NCBI GenBank assembly: GCA_951813085.1
Contig: OX638348.1
Coordinates: 4,788,772-4,852,771 of the forward strand
Reading direction: 5' to 3'
Length of the DNA: 64,000 nucleotides
DNA from: an uncultured Opitutaceae bacterium
GTDB lineage: Bacteria > Verrucomicrobiota > Verrucomicrobiia > Opitutales > Opitutaceae
In this document: one piece after another, positions 42,525 through 52,006 of the stretch
Position numbering within the stretch: position 1 is the first letter of the stretch
Layout of the letters: each line of letters opens with the position of its first letter
Notes under the pieces: model-generated
Told to the model about the DNA's origin: nothing
Databases searched by the model: none
The model's input: only the letters and a program-made list of their open reading frames with translations
Made by a program: the position numbers and the translations under genes

Positions 42525-44651
42525 GTGGATTCGCCCAATGAGAGACCTCAGAATCGCCTGTTGCAAAGTCGATCTCCCTACTTGCTGCAGCATGCGGATA
42601 ATCCGGTTGATTGGCACGAGTGGGGTGAGGATGCATTCGAGTTGGCGCGTTCAAGAGAACTTCCGATTTTCCTATCGATAGGCTATTCGACATGCCATTG
42701 GTGCCACGTCATGGCCCATGAGAGTTTCGAGAACGAAGCGATTGCTCAGGAATTGAATGTTCGCTTCGTTAATATCAAGGTCGATCGCGAAGAGCGTCCG
42801 GACGTTGACCGGATCTACATGGCTTATGTGCAATCGCTAACTGGTGGAGGTGGTTGGCCGATGAGCGTTTGGTTAACGCCCGACTTGAAACCCATTTATG
42901 GTGGGACTTACTTTCCTCCGGAAAACCGCTACGGCCGTATTGGATTTTCCGAGTTGATCGTTCGGATCAGTTCCTTGTGGAGCGAGCGAAGAGATGAATT
43001 GGTAGAGCAGGGAAGCCATTTTGTGGATACGCTCAATGCGCCGTCTGAGCGATCATCTTCGGAACGATTTGATATGGAAGTGCCTAATCGTTGCCTGGAA
43101 GAGCTAGTGCAGCAATTCGATCCGCAATGGGGTGGATTTGGGGCGGCGCCTAAATTTCCAATGCCCAGCTATCTGTCCTTTCTTCTTGAGTCTGCGGATA
43201 CTCATGGCCTGGACGAAGGGAACAAGCGTTCGATTGGGGAAACGCTTGACCGCATGTCAGAGGGAGGAATTTGGGATGCGCTTGCAGGAGGTTTTCATCG
43301 ATATTCAGTAGATCGATACTGGCATGTGCCTCACTTCGAAAAAATGCTCTATGATCAGGGTCAGCTAGCGGTGAACTATGCGGATGCATCCAGGACTCTT
43401 AGTCGAATCGATTTTCTAACGATCGCGCAAAATATTGCGCTCTATGTAGGAGAGCAGCTGCGTTCAGAGTTGGGCGGATTCTATTCAGCGGAAGATGCGG
43501 ATAGCCCCTTGCCCAGCGACCCATCGAAAAGTGGAGAAGGAGCCTTTTACGTTTGGGATTCGAAAGAAATCGACAAATTGTTGAGCGAAGAAAACGCGGC
43601 GGTGTTCAAGGCGCATTTCGGAGTTGAAGATTCTGGAAATGTTAAGAACGAATCTGATCCGCACGGAGATTTCAAGGGGCTGAACGTTCTCATGCGAAAA
43701 CGGTCGCTTGAAGCGATCGCGGAATCCCAGTCCTTGGAATTGGGCCAGGCGAGCGCAGCGCTCCAGGACTCAATCCGTACGCTTAAGGAGATACGTTCGA
43801 AGCGTCCTCGACCCCATTTAGATGATAAGATACTAGCGTCTTGGAATGGATTCATGATTTCAGGAGCTTGCAAGGTGTATCAGTCTGGGGGCGATGAGTC
43901 TTGCCTAGAGCTCGCAGTTGGTGCGGGAGAATTTATCATCTGCAACCTTTATGACGAATCGGAGAATCGACTCTTTCGCAGCTTTCGTATGGAACGAGGC
44001 AATACGAACGGATTTGCCGAGGACTATGCGAGCGTAGCGCTAGCGTTTACGGACCTATACGAGTCTACGGGCCAATGGGTTTGGCTTGAGCGGGCGGAAC
44101 GCTTGATGAATCGCTTGATCGATTCGTTCTGGGACGAGTCAGGGCATGGTTTCTTTGCTACGGAAGCCGGCGAGACTTCCTTAATCGCTCGATTGAAGGA
44201 CGACTATGATGGAGCGGAACCCTCGGCGAATTCGATGGCTGCCTTGGCTGCCTTGAAGCTTGCGGCTCTTTTGGGCGATGCTCGTTTTGAGAAGTACGCC
44301 GTCGATACGATCAATGCGTTTCGATACCAATGGTCTCGAGCGCCGAGGGCAATGCCATTGATGCTCGTAGCTCTAATACGAGCTCAGAGTCCGGCTCAGC
44401 AGATTATAATTGCCGGTAGGTCGACAGATGCCGACTATCTATCGATGCAAGAGATTTCGTTTGCGGAGCGCTGTCTGCACTCTCACCTAATCTATCTGAA
44501 CGAAGAGTCGGACTGGCTGAAGCAGCGCAATCCACATCTATCGGAGTTTGGTGACGATTTCGATGTGGCTACTGCGTATGTGTGCGAAAACTACACGTGT
44601 CAAACTCCGGCGACCAATGCTGAATTGCTGGAGTCTCAACTGAAACGGTAG
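42525..44651 (+). CDS. YyaL/SSP411-type thioredoxin-domain protein (DUF255)
   Basis: 708 residues from GTG 42525. The N-terminal thioredoxin-like DUF255 domain has [20 protein letters not shown], then [20 protein letters not shown] (two CxxC-like cysteines) and [13 protein letters not shown]. The central and C-terminal parts form an alpha/alpha-toroid glycosidase-like fold ([40 protein letters not shown]). The family is very widely conserved; its activity is not established, though a cellobiose-2-epimerase-like fold is suggested. Full length and undamaged. Confidence 0.93.
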   Translation: MDSPNERPQNRLLQSRSPYLLQHADNPVDWHEWGEDAFELARSRELPIFLSIGYSTCHWCHVMAHESFENEAIAQELNVRFVNIKVDREERPDVDRIYMAYVQSLTGGGGWPMSVWLTPDLKPIYGGTYFPPENRYGRIGFSELIVRISSLWSERRDELVEQGSHFVDTLNAPSERSSSERFDMEVPNRCLEELVQQFDPQWGGFGAAPKFPMPSYLSFLLESADTHGLDEGNKRSIGETLDRMSEGGIWDALAGGFHRYSVDRYWHVPHFEKMLYDQGQLAVNYADASRTLSRIDFLTIAQNIALYVGEQLRSELGGFYSAEDADSPLPSDPSKSGEGAFYVWDSKEIDKLLSEENAAVFKAHFGVEDSGNVKNESDPHGDFKGLNVLMRKRSLEAIAESQSLELGQASAALQDSIRTLKEIRSKRPRPHLDDKILASWNGFMISGACKVYQSGGDESCLELAVGAGEFIICNLYDESENRLFRSFRMERGNTNGFAEDYASVALAFTDLYESTGQWVWLERAERLMNRLIDSFWDESGHGFFATEAGETSLIARLKDDYDGAEPSANSMAALAALKLAALLGDARFEKYAVDTINAFRYQWSRAPRAMPLMLVALIRAQSPAQQIIIAGRSTDADYLSMQEISFAERCLHSHLIYLNEESDWLKQRNPHLSEFGDDFDVATAYVCENYTCQTPATNAELLESQLKR

Positions 44652-44659
44652 AAACGATC

Positions 44660-46432
44660 TTATCGGTTGGCGTTTTCGAAGTGCTGGATGCTTTCCTCGA
44701 GTCCTCCAATTCGATTCGTCTTGAGCCAGAGAAATCGATAGCGGTCTGTTAAGCTATCCAGTGATTGAGGCTGAGCAGTATCGCATCCTAACCCCTTTAG
44801 GCCTTTGCAGGCAGCGAATATGAGCCAATCGATCGAATGCGCGAGTTCTTCCGCAATTCTTTCTACTGTATCCGTGGAATGGTTAAGACGTTCTACTTTA
44901 GCACCGAGCGAATTCAGTCGATGTAGAGCGTCATTCAACTCATCGATAGATGTCTTGGCTAGTTCCTGATCTAGTTTCTGGTCCCTTGCGAAGAGAATAT
45001 CGTTTAGGAGCGTTCGGTTCTCAGGTTGATGCGAAAATCCGTTCTGGATTCTTCCCAATGTGACGATCGCTTCTGCGAGCTTCTGGCTTTTGCCTTCTAG
45101 GAAGATATCGTTCAGATACGCGGCATCCTCGTTCTTCAAGGAGACGCCGCGGTTCCACGAGAGCCCTGCTGCCCAAATCAAGGCAGGGTAGCTTGTGAAA
45201 GCGAAATGATGATTCCCGAAATCGCCCCAGCTCGTGAGGAGCATGCCATCCGCGTTGAATCGAATCGCCTCTTGCGTTGCTTCCTGAATATTGGCGACGG
45301 TATTGTCGTAGCGGCCTCCGATCGAGTTCCAGTTCGAGCTCCCTGGAGCAACGCAAAACGAGATACCCGTTCGACTGAACATCTCGCATTGGGAGTGAAA
45401 TGGATGTCCCGCTTCGTAGCCCCAGATCAGTCCAATCGCATCGTCGGGCAATTCGGATGCAAGATCGGGCGATTCCAATACGATATCCCCCCAGAATTGC
45501 GCTCGCTTGCCGCGTTCCGAAGCCAGCTTCAGTATCTCTTTGAGGTGATCGAGATAGACGCGATGCTTGCCAAGCTCTTTGACCTGGTGGCGGCTCCATC
45601 CCTGGCCGAGTTCCCAGGGCTCGTCTCCTCCGATATTGATCTGTTGGCTTCGAAAGTGCGGTAGGAGCAATTCGAAGAGACTGTCTACGAAATCGAGCGA
45701 ATCGCGATTGGGCTTGAGTGTCCCTCCCCAAGGCAATTGCCCGAGAAACGGATGGATGTAACCTTCGGGGCATTCCGCTAGATTCTTGTAGGCATCGTGC
45801 CTGAGCCACCGGTCCATATGGCCGAATGTGTTTTGATTGGGAACGAGTTCGATGTATCTATAATAGCAATACGAATCTAGAGCATGGATCTCATCGGATG
45901 TAAAGGGAGACGCGGAATGCCACACGGATTCATGACCCGGGTAGGCGAATGTGTGCTCTGTGTAGAGTTGAAATTGATTGAACTTGAGGGTCGCGAGTTG
46001 ATCGACGAGCGCGTAGAGCGATTCAAGGGTGGGTACGCGACAACGGCTGATATCAAGCATATATCCCCGGGTTTTCAAATTCGGATAGTCATCGATTTTC
46101 GTGCTGGGGAGCTCTAGTTTGGAATCGCTCAAGAGCTGAGTAAGCGTAGTAAGACCTCGATAGAGGCCCGCTTCCGAGCTCGACCGAATCACCCGTCGTT
46201 CCGTATCAAGGACAATTGAATAGGATTCCTTAGCGGCTAGATCTCGGGACAGGCAGAGATGGATGAATGAAGAATCGTCGAGACAATCGACCTCTTGAAA
46301 TGCCGGCAGCGTCTTTAGGGCATATCGAAACCGTTCGCTTGGCTCAAGCTCGAGCGATATGCGGATCGGCAGTGTGAAGGGTATAGAGCTGGAATCCGAT
46401 TCGCGCGATTGAGGTATGGGAAATACTGGCAT
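44660..46432 (-). CDS. Glycoside hydrolase family 20 (beta-N-acetylhexosaminidase-like)
   Basis: 590 residues with no signal peptide, so probably cytoplasmic. The GH20b-like domain (residues 20-115) precedes the TIM barrel: TRGYMLDISRCRVPTLESLY near 121, FNQFQLYTEHTFAY near 151, and the catalytic Asp-Glu pair D270-E271 in NIGGDEPWELGQG. Family members often have His two residues before the GGDE glycine; here Asn occupies it. Substrate-assisted removal of terminal N-acetylhexosamines is likely. It overlaps nothing, and the HAD gene ends 2 bp upstream of it on the same strand, so the two are co-transcribed. Confidence 0.9.
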   Translation of the reverse strand: MPVFPIPQSRESDSSSIPFTLPIRISLELEPSERFRYALKTLPAFQEVDCLDDSSFIHLCLSRDLAAKESYSIVLDTERRVIRSSSEAGLYRGLTTLTQLLSDSKLELPSTKIDDYPNLKTRGYMLDISRCRVPTLESLYALVDQLATLKFNQFQLYTEHTFAYPGHESVWHSASPFTSDEIHALDSYCYYRYIELVPNQNTFGHMDRWLRHDAYKNLAECPEGYIHPFLGQLPWGGTLKPNRDSLDFVDSLFELLLPHFRSQQINIGGDEPWELGQGWSRHQVKELGKHRVYLDHLKEILKLASERGKRAQFWGDIVLESPDLASELPDDAIGLIWGYEAGHPFHSQCEMFSRTGISFCVAPGSSNWNSIGGRYDNTVANIQEATQEAIRFNADGMLLTSWGDFGNHHFAFTSYPALIWAAGLSWNRGVSLKNEDAAYLNDIFLEGKSQKLAEAIVTLGRIQNGFSHQPENRTLLNDILFARDQKLDQELAKTSIDELNDALHRLNSLGAKVERLNHSTDTVERIAEELAHSIDWLIFAACKGLKGLGCDTAQPQSLDSLTDRYRFLWLKTNRIGGLEESIQHFENANR

Positions 46433-46434
46433 CG

Positions 46435-47154
46435 CTAGTCGTCGTTGTTCGCAACGATTGTTTCGATCAGGTCGGGGAGCTGGGCGATCGATTCGAGCTG
46501 ATAGAAATTGTCGTGTTCGTGCGGAGTCGATTCTACGCGCTCATGTTCCCAAGTGATCCGATAGGGAATGTGGATGCCGTGTCCCCCCAGGTTCAATACA
46601 GGCAGAATATCTGACTTGAGAGAGTTGCCGATCATTACGAACTGCTCGACAGGTACGCGACTTCTCTGAAGGACCCTGGCATAGGATTCGACGTTCTTGT
46701 CTGAGACAACTTCGGTGTGATCGAAGTGAGCGGCTAGGCCGGATTTCGCGATCTTACGCTCTTGGTCGCGCAAGTCCCCTTTCGTTACAAGTATGAGACG
46801 AAACTTCGAGCTGAGTTTCTCCAGTACTGTTTCGACGTCATCAAATAGCTCGACGGGATGGGAGAGCATGTACCGACAGTGATCGATGATGTGCTGGATC
46901 TCTTCGGGTCTGATTTCCCCATTGGTCAGATGAATAGCGGTTTCAATGCAGGATAGCGTGAATCCTTTGATGCCGTATCCAAATAGCTCCAGGTTCTGCA
47001 TCTCGGTTTCGTAAAGCACCTTTTCCACCGTTTCAGAATCGTGATACTCGGAAAGGAGCTCGCAGTACTTCTTATGATGATCCTCGAATAGGTTTTCATT
47101 GTGCCAGAGCGTGTCGTCGGCATCGAATCCGATTGTTGTGATGGGCCACTTCAT
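46435..47154 (-). CDS. HAD-superfamily hydrolase
   Basis: About 239 residues from ATG 47154 (MKWPITTIGFDADDTLWHNE); a start eight codons earlier is possible. Motif I is DADDT, motif II is VTKGD, and motif III/IV resides around GNSLKSDILPVLNLGGHGI, consistent with a phosphatase or phosphoglycolate-like HAD. Substrate is unknown. It ends 2 bp before the GH20 gene, and the pseudouridine synthase gene ends 34 bp upstream, giving a probable three-gene minus-strand operon. Confidence 0.9.
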   Translation of the reverse strand: MKWPITTIGFDADDTLWHNENLFEDHHKKYCELLSEYHDSETVEKVLYETEMQNLELFGYGIKGFTLSCIETAIHLTNGEIRPEEIQHIIDHCRYMLSHPVELFDDVETVLEKLSSKFRLILVTKGDLRDQERKIAKSGLAAHFDHTEVVSDKNVESYARVLQRSRVPVEQFVMIGNSLKSDILPVLNLGGHGIHIPYRITWEHERVESTPHEHDNFYQLESIAQLPDLIETIVANNDD

Positions 47155-47188
47155 TGTTGCGAGCGCGACGCCTATCAAGAATCCGAAT

Positions 47189-47899
47189 CTAGCGGGGAGT
47201 CAATCCAGTTGCCTCCAGAGCCTGGTTGAAATCAGGCCAATGCGGGGCGTTGATTGCAATTTGCTCCCGTGTGATGGGGTGAGTGAATGCGATTCGAGCA
47301 GCGTGTAGAAATAAACGAACGAATCCGTACTGTTCCCGAAACGCAGCGTTGCGTTTCGTATCCCCAATTATTGGGCAATCGATATGGGCCATGTGTCGCC
47401 GCAACTGGTGGCGCCGACCGGTTTGGGGTTCGCATGAAACGTAGGAATAGCGAGTCGTTTGGTAAGGGCCCGAGGGATAGGGCGTTTCGGTTTTCGAAAT
47501 GAGCTGGTATCGAGTTAGGGCTGATTGCTCCTTTTCGCTTTTGGCTTTCGGGCCAAAGTCAAGCAGTTGCCTCAGAGGGCGGTCAATTTCTCCAGAGCGG
47601 GGAGCGTGCCCTCTCACGATCGCTTGGTATTCTTTGGAGATGCGATTCTCCTCGAACCCTTTCTTGATCTCGACTAGGGCTTCAGAATCGAGAGCGAAGA
47701 GCAAGACTCCGGAAGTGGGCTTGTCGATTCGATGAGCGGGATAGACGCGCCTGCCTAGCTGATCGCGAAGCATCTGCATAGCGAATCGAGTTTCGCTCGC
47801 ATCGATCCCTGTTCGATGGACCAGCAGGCCACTAGGTTTATTGATCGCCACGTAGTGGTTGTCCTCGTACAGCAATGGAAGATCCTTGTTCGATGGCAT
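47189..47899 (-). CDS. RluA-family RNA pseudouridine synthase (TruC-like)
   Basis: About 236 residues from ATG 47899 (MPSNKDLPLLYEDNHYVAIN). The catalytic motif HRIDKPTSGVLLFALD holds the active-site Asp, and the start LYEDNHYVAINKPSGLLVHR plus GRRHQLRRHMAHIDCPIIGD are family hallmarks. It resembles TruC, which makes pseudouridine-65 in tRNA, but the target RNA cannot be assigned with certainty. Confidence 0.9.
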   Translation of the reverse strand: MPSNKDLPLLYEDNHYVAINKPSGLLVHRTGIDASETRFAMQMLRDQLGRRVYPAHRIDKPTSGVLLFALDSEALVEIKKGFEENRISKEYQAIVRGHAPRSGEIDRPLRQLLDFGPKAKSEKEQSALTRYQLISKTETPYPSGPYQTTRYSYVSCEPQTGRRHQLRRHMAHIDCPIIGDTKRNAAFREQYGFVRLFLHAARIAFTHPITREQIAINAPHWPDFNQALEATGLTPR

Positions 47900-47931
47900 C
47901 CAAAAGGATCGCGCTGCAATCGAACGCAATA

Positions 47932-47970
47932 AAAAACGACTTGCGTTCCTGTGGCGCGAGTCGTTTTGAT
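47932..47970 (-). terminator. Intrinsic terminator after the DUF4097 gene
   Basis: On the minus strand: AAAACGACTCGCG, loop CCACAGGAA, CGCAAGTCGTTTTTTATT. The stem has one bulged base and a six-T tract, about 40 bp after the stop of the DUF4097 gene. Confidence 0.82.
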
Positions 47971-48008
47971 ACTACGATTTCTCAGCCGTAGCGAAAGTAG
48001 ATTGGTGG

Positions 48009-48956
48009 CTAAAGATAGTTTACCTGAATGTTCCCGCCCGAGCTCTTCAACTCAAGCTCGGGTCCGCCCCCGTTGATAGGACCCTCCGCTCGATTTCGAA
48101 TGGGGCCATCTTGGGTAGCGAACGGAAATTGAGTGCGGACGCTTCCACCGCTTGTTTGGGCATCGAGGAAAAAACGCTCGCCCTCAGGTAGCTTGGCCGT
48201 GATGGACCCGCCCGAAGTCTTCAGCCGCGTGTCGGAATCTATCCCGTTTGGGAAGCTCGCCGTTATACTGCCTCCTGAAGTTTTCGCATCGAGTGGTCCA
48301 CGAACGTTCAAAGCCTTGATCGGCCCGCCAGAAGTCTTGAGAGTCGAGTTGCCGCCGATAGATGACACCGTAATGGGTCCTCCGGATGTGGATAGATCCA
48401 CGCGACCTTCAACCTCTGATGCTCGAATGTGGCCCCCGCTAGTGTGCGCCTTTATGGCGCCGCCAATGTCCGAGAATTGCATTGCCCCTCCTGAGGTTTT
48501 GGCGGCTACTTCGCCGCGAACGCCTTTTACTTCAATCTGGCCGCCGGATGTATCCAGGTCGACGTCCAGCTCTGGAGGGCAGGAAATTGAAATGTTGAAA
48601 TTTACAGTAGGCTCCCGCATGAAGAAGCTCCAGACGCTTCGCCCGCTCTTGTATTTAAAAGAAACATACAATACGTTTTCGCGAATTTCGATGGAGTGAT
48701 CTATTTTCGATTCCATTGAATCGGCTTCCGATTCCGACGCATTGCGAAATACTTGCTCAACGGTGACGTTGCCCATCGAGCCAGGCAATGTGGAGACCTT
48801 TATGGAACCTCCTTGCGTGCTGACTTCGACTTTGTCTACGTCGGAAAAGTCGATGCGTTCGTCGATGGTACGTACGATTTTCGATGCCCCTGAGGCTAAT
48901 AGGGGCGCCAAGGCAGCGAGCGCGATGCCGAGAATATAGGGTTTTAGAACGTTCAT
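48009..48956 (-). CDS. DUF4097 secreted repeat protein
   Basis: About 315 residues from ATG 48956 (MNVLKPYILGIALAALAPLL), with a signal peptide. The mature part is a beta-helix-like array. TSGG recurs about every 15-20 residues (DTSGGQIEVKGVRGEVAAKT, HTSGGHIRASEVEGRVDLST, KTSGGPIKALNVRGPLDAKT and more), at least eight turns. DUF4097 proteins are predicted adhesin-like or envelope-stress factors of unknown function. It has its own terminator downstream. Confidence 0.9.
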   Translation of the reverse strand: MNVLKPYILGIALAALAPLLASGASKIVRTIDERIDFSDVDKVEVSTQGGSIKVSTLPGSMGNVTVEQVFRNASESEADSMESKIDHSIEIRENVLYVSFKYKSGRSVWSFFMREPTVNFNISISCPPELDVDLDTSGGQIEVKGVRGEVAAKTSGGAMQFSDIGGAIKAHTSGGHIRASEVEGRVDLSTSGGPITVSSIGGNSTLKTSGGPIKALNVRGPLDAKTSGGSITASFPNGIDSDTRLKTSGGSITAKLPEGERFFLDAQTSGGSVRTQFPFATQDGPIRNRAEGPINGGGPELELKSSGGNIQVNYL

Positions 48957-49211
48957 TGCGAGTATAGGTTGTTGGTTAGTCGTTATCGGGTAGTACACTA
49001 GCCAGCTTAGTTAGGTTGTGCAATCGTACAACAAATTGCGTTCTATGCCAAGCGGCGGGTGGATCAGACTTAGTCTATAGGGGAGCCTGACCGTATCCTG
49101 CCCGCCTCGATTTGAGACCAATTGAAGAGCGATTTCCCATTGCCTTTTTTGAGGATCTTCCAGAGCGACTTGTCGTCGCGCTTCTGCAGCTCGTAGTCGT
49201 TGAGCCCGTTC

Positions 49212-50250
49212 TCATCGCAGGAGTAGAGCCGTGTATAGCCTTTGTATTGCCTGGGCCTGCCGATTAGACGGGATGCTCCTCTGCGCTCGAGCGACCTGTT
49301 TCGAATCGAGGGCGAGAAAGCTGTAGGGCAAGCTGCGCAGGTCGATCTCCATTATTTTAGCAAATTGGGCCCAGTGGCTGTCGGTAAATGCGACTACCGG
49401 AGGCTTTCCAAAAAAGTGGCACCAGTGTCTTGCATTGTCCTCTTGCTTCATTGGGCACGGCTGAGAGCAAACGCAGGGAGCGACCGGGATGAAATCTCCG
49501 AGAAGCGCCTCTCGTTGCTCCAAAAGCATCCGGCTGCTAGCGTGGTTCCCAGGCTCGACCCAGAATATCTGCTTAGCGGTAGCGAGGCGTTTGCTGAGCG
49601 CGTCTCGCTCCTCGTAGTGAATCTCATTGAGCACGTGGCTGACGAGGCATAGGGCGTCCGTAACTCGATTCCCATCTGATCGGTCGTCATGGGTGATCTT
49701 CAAGGTTGGGTATTGCTCGCGAATGCGGTCGCGAGCGTCGAATGGTCCCAAAGTATGACTTCGTCGACGCTTTCTATCCCGATGGCTTCGATCATTCGCA
49801 AGGTGGCGATGCCAGAACCGCATCCCCAATCATAAAGCGTTCTTGAGTGCGGCTTCCAGCCGGAGCGCTTCGCTTGCATGATGGCGGCATCCCACTTCCA
49901 ACCAATATGGGCGCCGAAAAATCGATGATACTGGCGAGGTCGCTTTCTGACTTCCAATAGACGCCAGCATTGCCGCTCGCGTTGAGGAATTCGGTCCGCA
50001 AGCGATCGAGAATGTCCCAGTCTGGCGCTTCCATATCCATCTCGCTGCATTCCATGAAACAGTCGTTGAACCTCGCAACAAGATAATGAATTTGCCGGCC
50101 AACGATTTGGTCGCCGCAGGACTTAAGCCAATAGAAAACCGCCTTTTCAGCAATCAGACTTGTAATGCGAAGGTTCCCTCTCTGGAGTTTGGAAGAACGA
50201 AATGAAAACGATTTGGAGAGTATCGAGCTACCTATTTCGCTATCGGGCAA
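49212..50250 (-). pseudogene. Rsm22-family methyltransferase-like protein, two frameshifts
   Basis: Three frames carry consecutive parts of one Rsm22-type (mitochondrial small-subunit-like) protein. Part 1, to about 49940: APDWDILDRLRTEFLNASGN. Part 2, about 49940-49730: YHRFFGAHIGWKWDAAIMQA, then the SAM-binding YDWGCGSGIATLRMIEAIG. Part 3, about 49730-49212: RDRIREQYPTLKITHDD, then a cysteine cluster (CVCSQPCPMKQ; WCHFFG), expected to bind metal or Fe-S. Each junction needs one base restored. The start is uncertain: the ATG at 50250 overlaps the divergent ABC-transporter start. Rsm22 proteins are linked to ribosome small-subunit maturation. Confidence 0.78.
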
Positions 50251-51968
50251 TGTTTTGGCTAACGATTGGCTTAGCCATTGCGGGCACGCTGTTCTTGATG
50301 GCCATTCCGCTGGTGACTCGAAACATCATCAACGATGTGCTGCCGCAGAAGGACCTCAACCAGCTCTGGTGGTCAGTTGCGGTGATCGCGGGCTGCTATT
50401 TCATGCGGGAGCTTTTTAATTTCATGCGTATCCGAGTTAACAATACGTTGGAACAGAAAGTGCTCGTAGATATTCGAAAGGACTTGCATGACAAGCTCAT
50501 GGAATTGCCGATAGGCTATTTCGATGGCAGGAAATCCGGCGACATCGCTTCGCGTGTTATCGAAGACGTCCAGGATGTTGAGCGGGCGATCCTCGATGGA
50601 ACGGAGCAAGGAAGCACGGCATTGCTCACAGTTCTTGGTACCTCCTGTATCCTCTTTTATTTCGAGCCAGTCCTCGCGACCCTTATGATACTGCCGATCC
50701 CGATCATGATCGGCTTGTCCCGGCTGCACTTTCGCGCCCAGGCAAGGAACTGGCGAAAAGTGCGCTCTTCGGCAGGCGAACTGAACTCGCTCCTTGTCGA
50801 AGATATTCAGGGAAACCGTCTCATCAACTCGTTCGCCCTGAAGGATCAAGAGAAGGAGCGATTCAATCAGCGTTCCCAGGAGTTGAGAACTCATACCTTA
50901 AAGGCCATGTTCCGCTGGTCGATCCATGGACCGACTTCCAGCTTCATCGTAAGCCTCGGCGCGGTCGCCGTTGTCGGATACGGGGGATACCTGTATGCGA
51001 CAGTGCCGGACCGATTTCGGGAGGGAGATTTCATGATGTTCTTTCTGTATTGCAGCATGCTGTACATGCCCCTAAGCCAGCTCAACGGGCTCAACAATTT
51101 GATTGCGACAGCGAAAGCGTCGAGCGAGCGGGTCTTCGAGATGCTGGACTATCCCATCGAGATAAAGAGCCCGGAGAATCCAAAAGCATTTCCGAGCGGA
51201 TTGCTGGAGGTGAACTATCGCTCTGTCGGGTTTTCGTACGAAGGGCGCGATTCTTTGCTCACGGATTTCTCGCTATCCCTTGAAGCAGGGAAAGTGACTG
51301 CTTTGGTGGGTCACACAGGAGCGGGCAAGTCGACTGTAGCGAATTTGCTGCAGCGCTACTATGATGTCACCTCAGGCTCGGTTTCGATCAATGGCGTGGA
51401 TGTTCGGGAATTGGATCTGGTGGATCTACGCATGAGGATCGGCGTCGTTGCCCAGGATCCTTTTCTGTTCGATGGGACGGTACGCGAGAATCTGATGCTG
51501 GCAAAGCAGGAGGCGAGCGAGGAGGAATTGATCGAGGCATTGAAAGGGGCGAGCGCGTGGGAATTTGTATCCAATCTTCCTGACACGATTGACACTCAAA
51601 TTGGAGAACGGGGGATTCGCCTGAGCATGGGTGAAAAGCAACGCCTTACGATCGCGCGCGTGATTCTGCGCAATCCGCCGCTTGTGATTCTCGACGAAGC
51701 GACCTCGAGCGTCGATACGCTCACGGAAGCGAAGATACAGAGAGCGGTTGACAATCTAGTTAAGGAACGGACCACTCTCGTGATCGCGCATCGACTATCG
51801 ACCGTGCGCCAGGCGGACCAGATTGTAGTGCTTGATAAAGGACGTATTATTGAAAAGGGCTCGCACGAAGAGCTGATTAGGGAGCGCGGGCACTATGCGC
51901 AATTGTGGAAAACGCAGACGGATCTAATAGAGGAAAACGCTTTGTTGGATCTCCCCAGTGATTCATAA
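50202..51968 (+). CDS. ABC exporter (permease fused to ATPase)
   Basis: 588 residues, MsbA-like half transporter. Six membrane helices in residues 1-315 precede the ATPase domain. Walker A GHTGAGKST is near 370-378, the Q-loop in GVVAQDPFLFDG, the signature LSMGEKQRLTIARVI departs from LSGGQ at the third and fifth positions, Walker B is LVILDEATSSVD, and the H-loop is IAHRLSTV. It probably dimerises and exports lipids or drugs; substrate is unknown. It lies divergent from the Rsm22-type gene and 38 bp upstream of the oxoprolinase gene. Confidence 0.94.
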   Translation: MKTIWRVSSYLFRYRAMFWLTIGLAIAGTLFLMAIPLVTRNIINDVLPQKDLNQLWWSVAVIAGCYFMRELFNFMRIRVNNTLEQKVLVDIRKDLHDKLMELPIGYFDGRKSGDIASRVIEDVQDVERAILDGTEQGSTALLTVLGTSCILFYFEPVLATLMILPIPIMIGLSRLHFRAQARNWRKVRSSAGELNSLLVEDIQGNRLINSFALKDQEKERFNQRSQELRTHTLKAMFRWSIHGPTSSFIVSLGAVAVVGYGGYLYATVPDRFREGDFMMFFLYCSMLYMPLSQLNGLNNLIATAKASSERVFEMLDYPIEIKSPENPKAFPSGLLEVNYRSVGFSYEGRDSLLTDFSLSLEAGKVTALVGHTGAGKSTVANLLQRYYDVTSGSVSINGVDVRELDLVDLRMRIGVVAQDPFLFDGTVRENLMLAKQEASEEELIEALKGASAWEFVSNLPDTIDTQIGERGIRLSMGEKQRLTIARVILRNPPLVILDEATSSVDTLTEAKIQRAVDNLVKERTTLVIAHRLSTVRQADQIVVLDKGRIIEKGSHEELIRERGHYAQLWKTQTDLIEENALLDLPSDS

Positions 51969-52006
51969 TGACCGGAGACAAACGATGATCACCCTAGCAG
52001 TCGACC

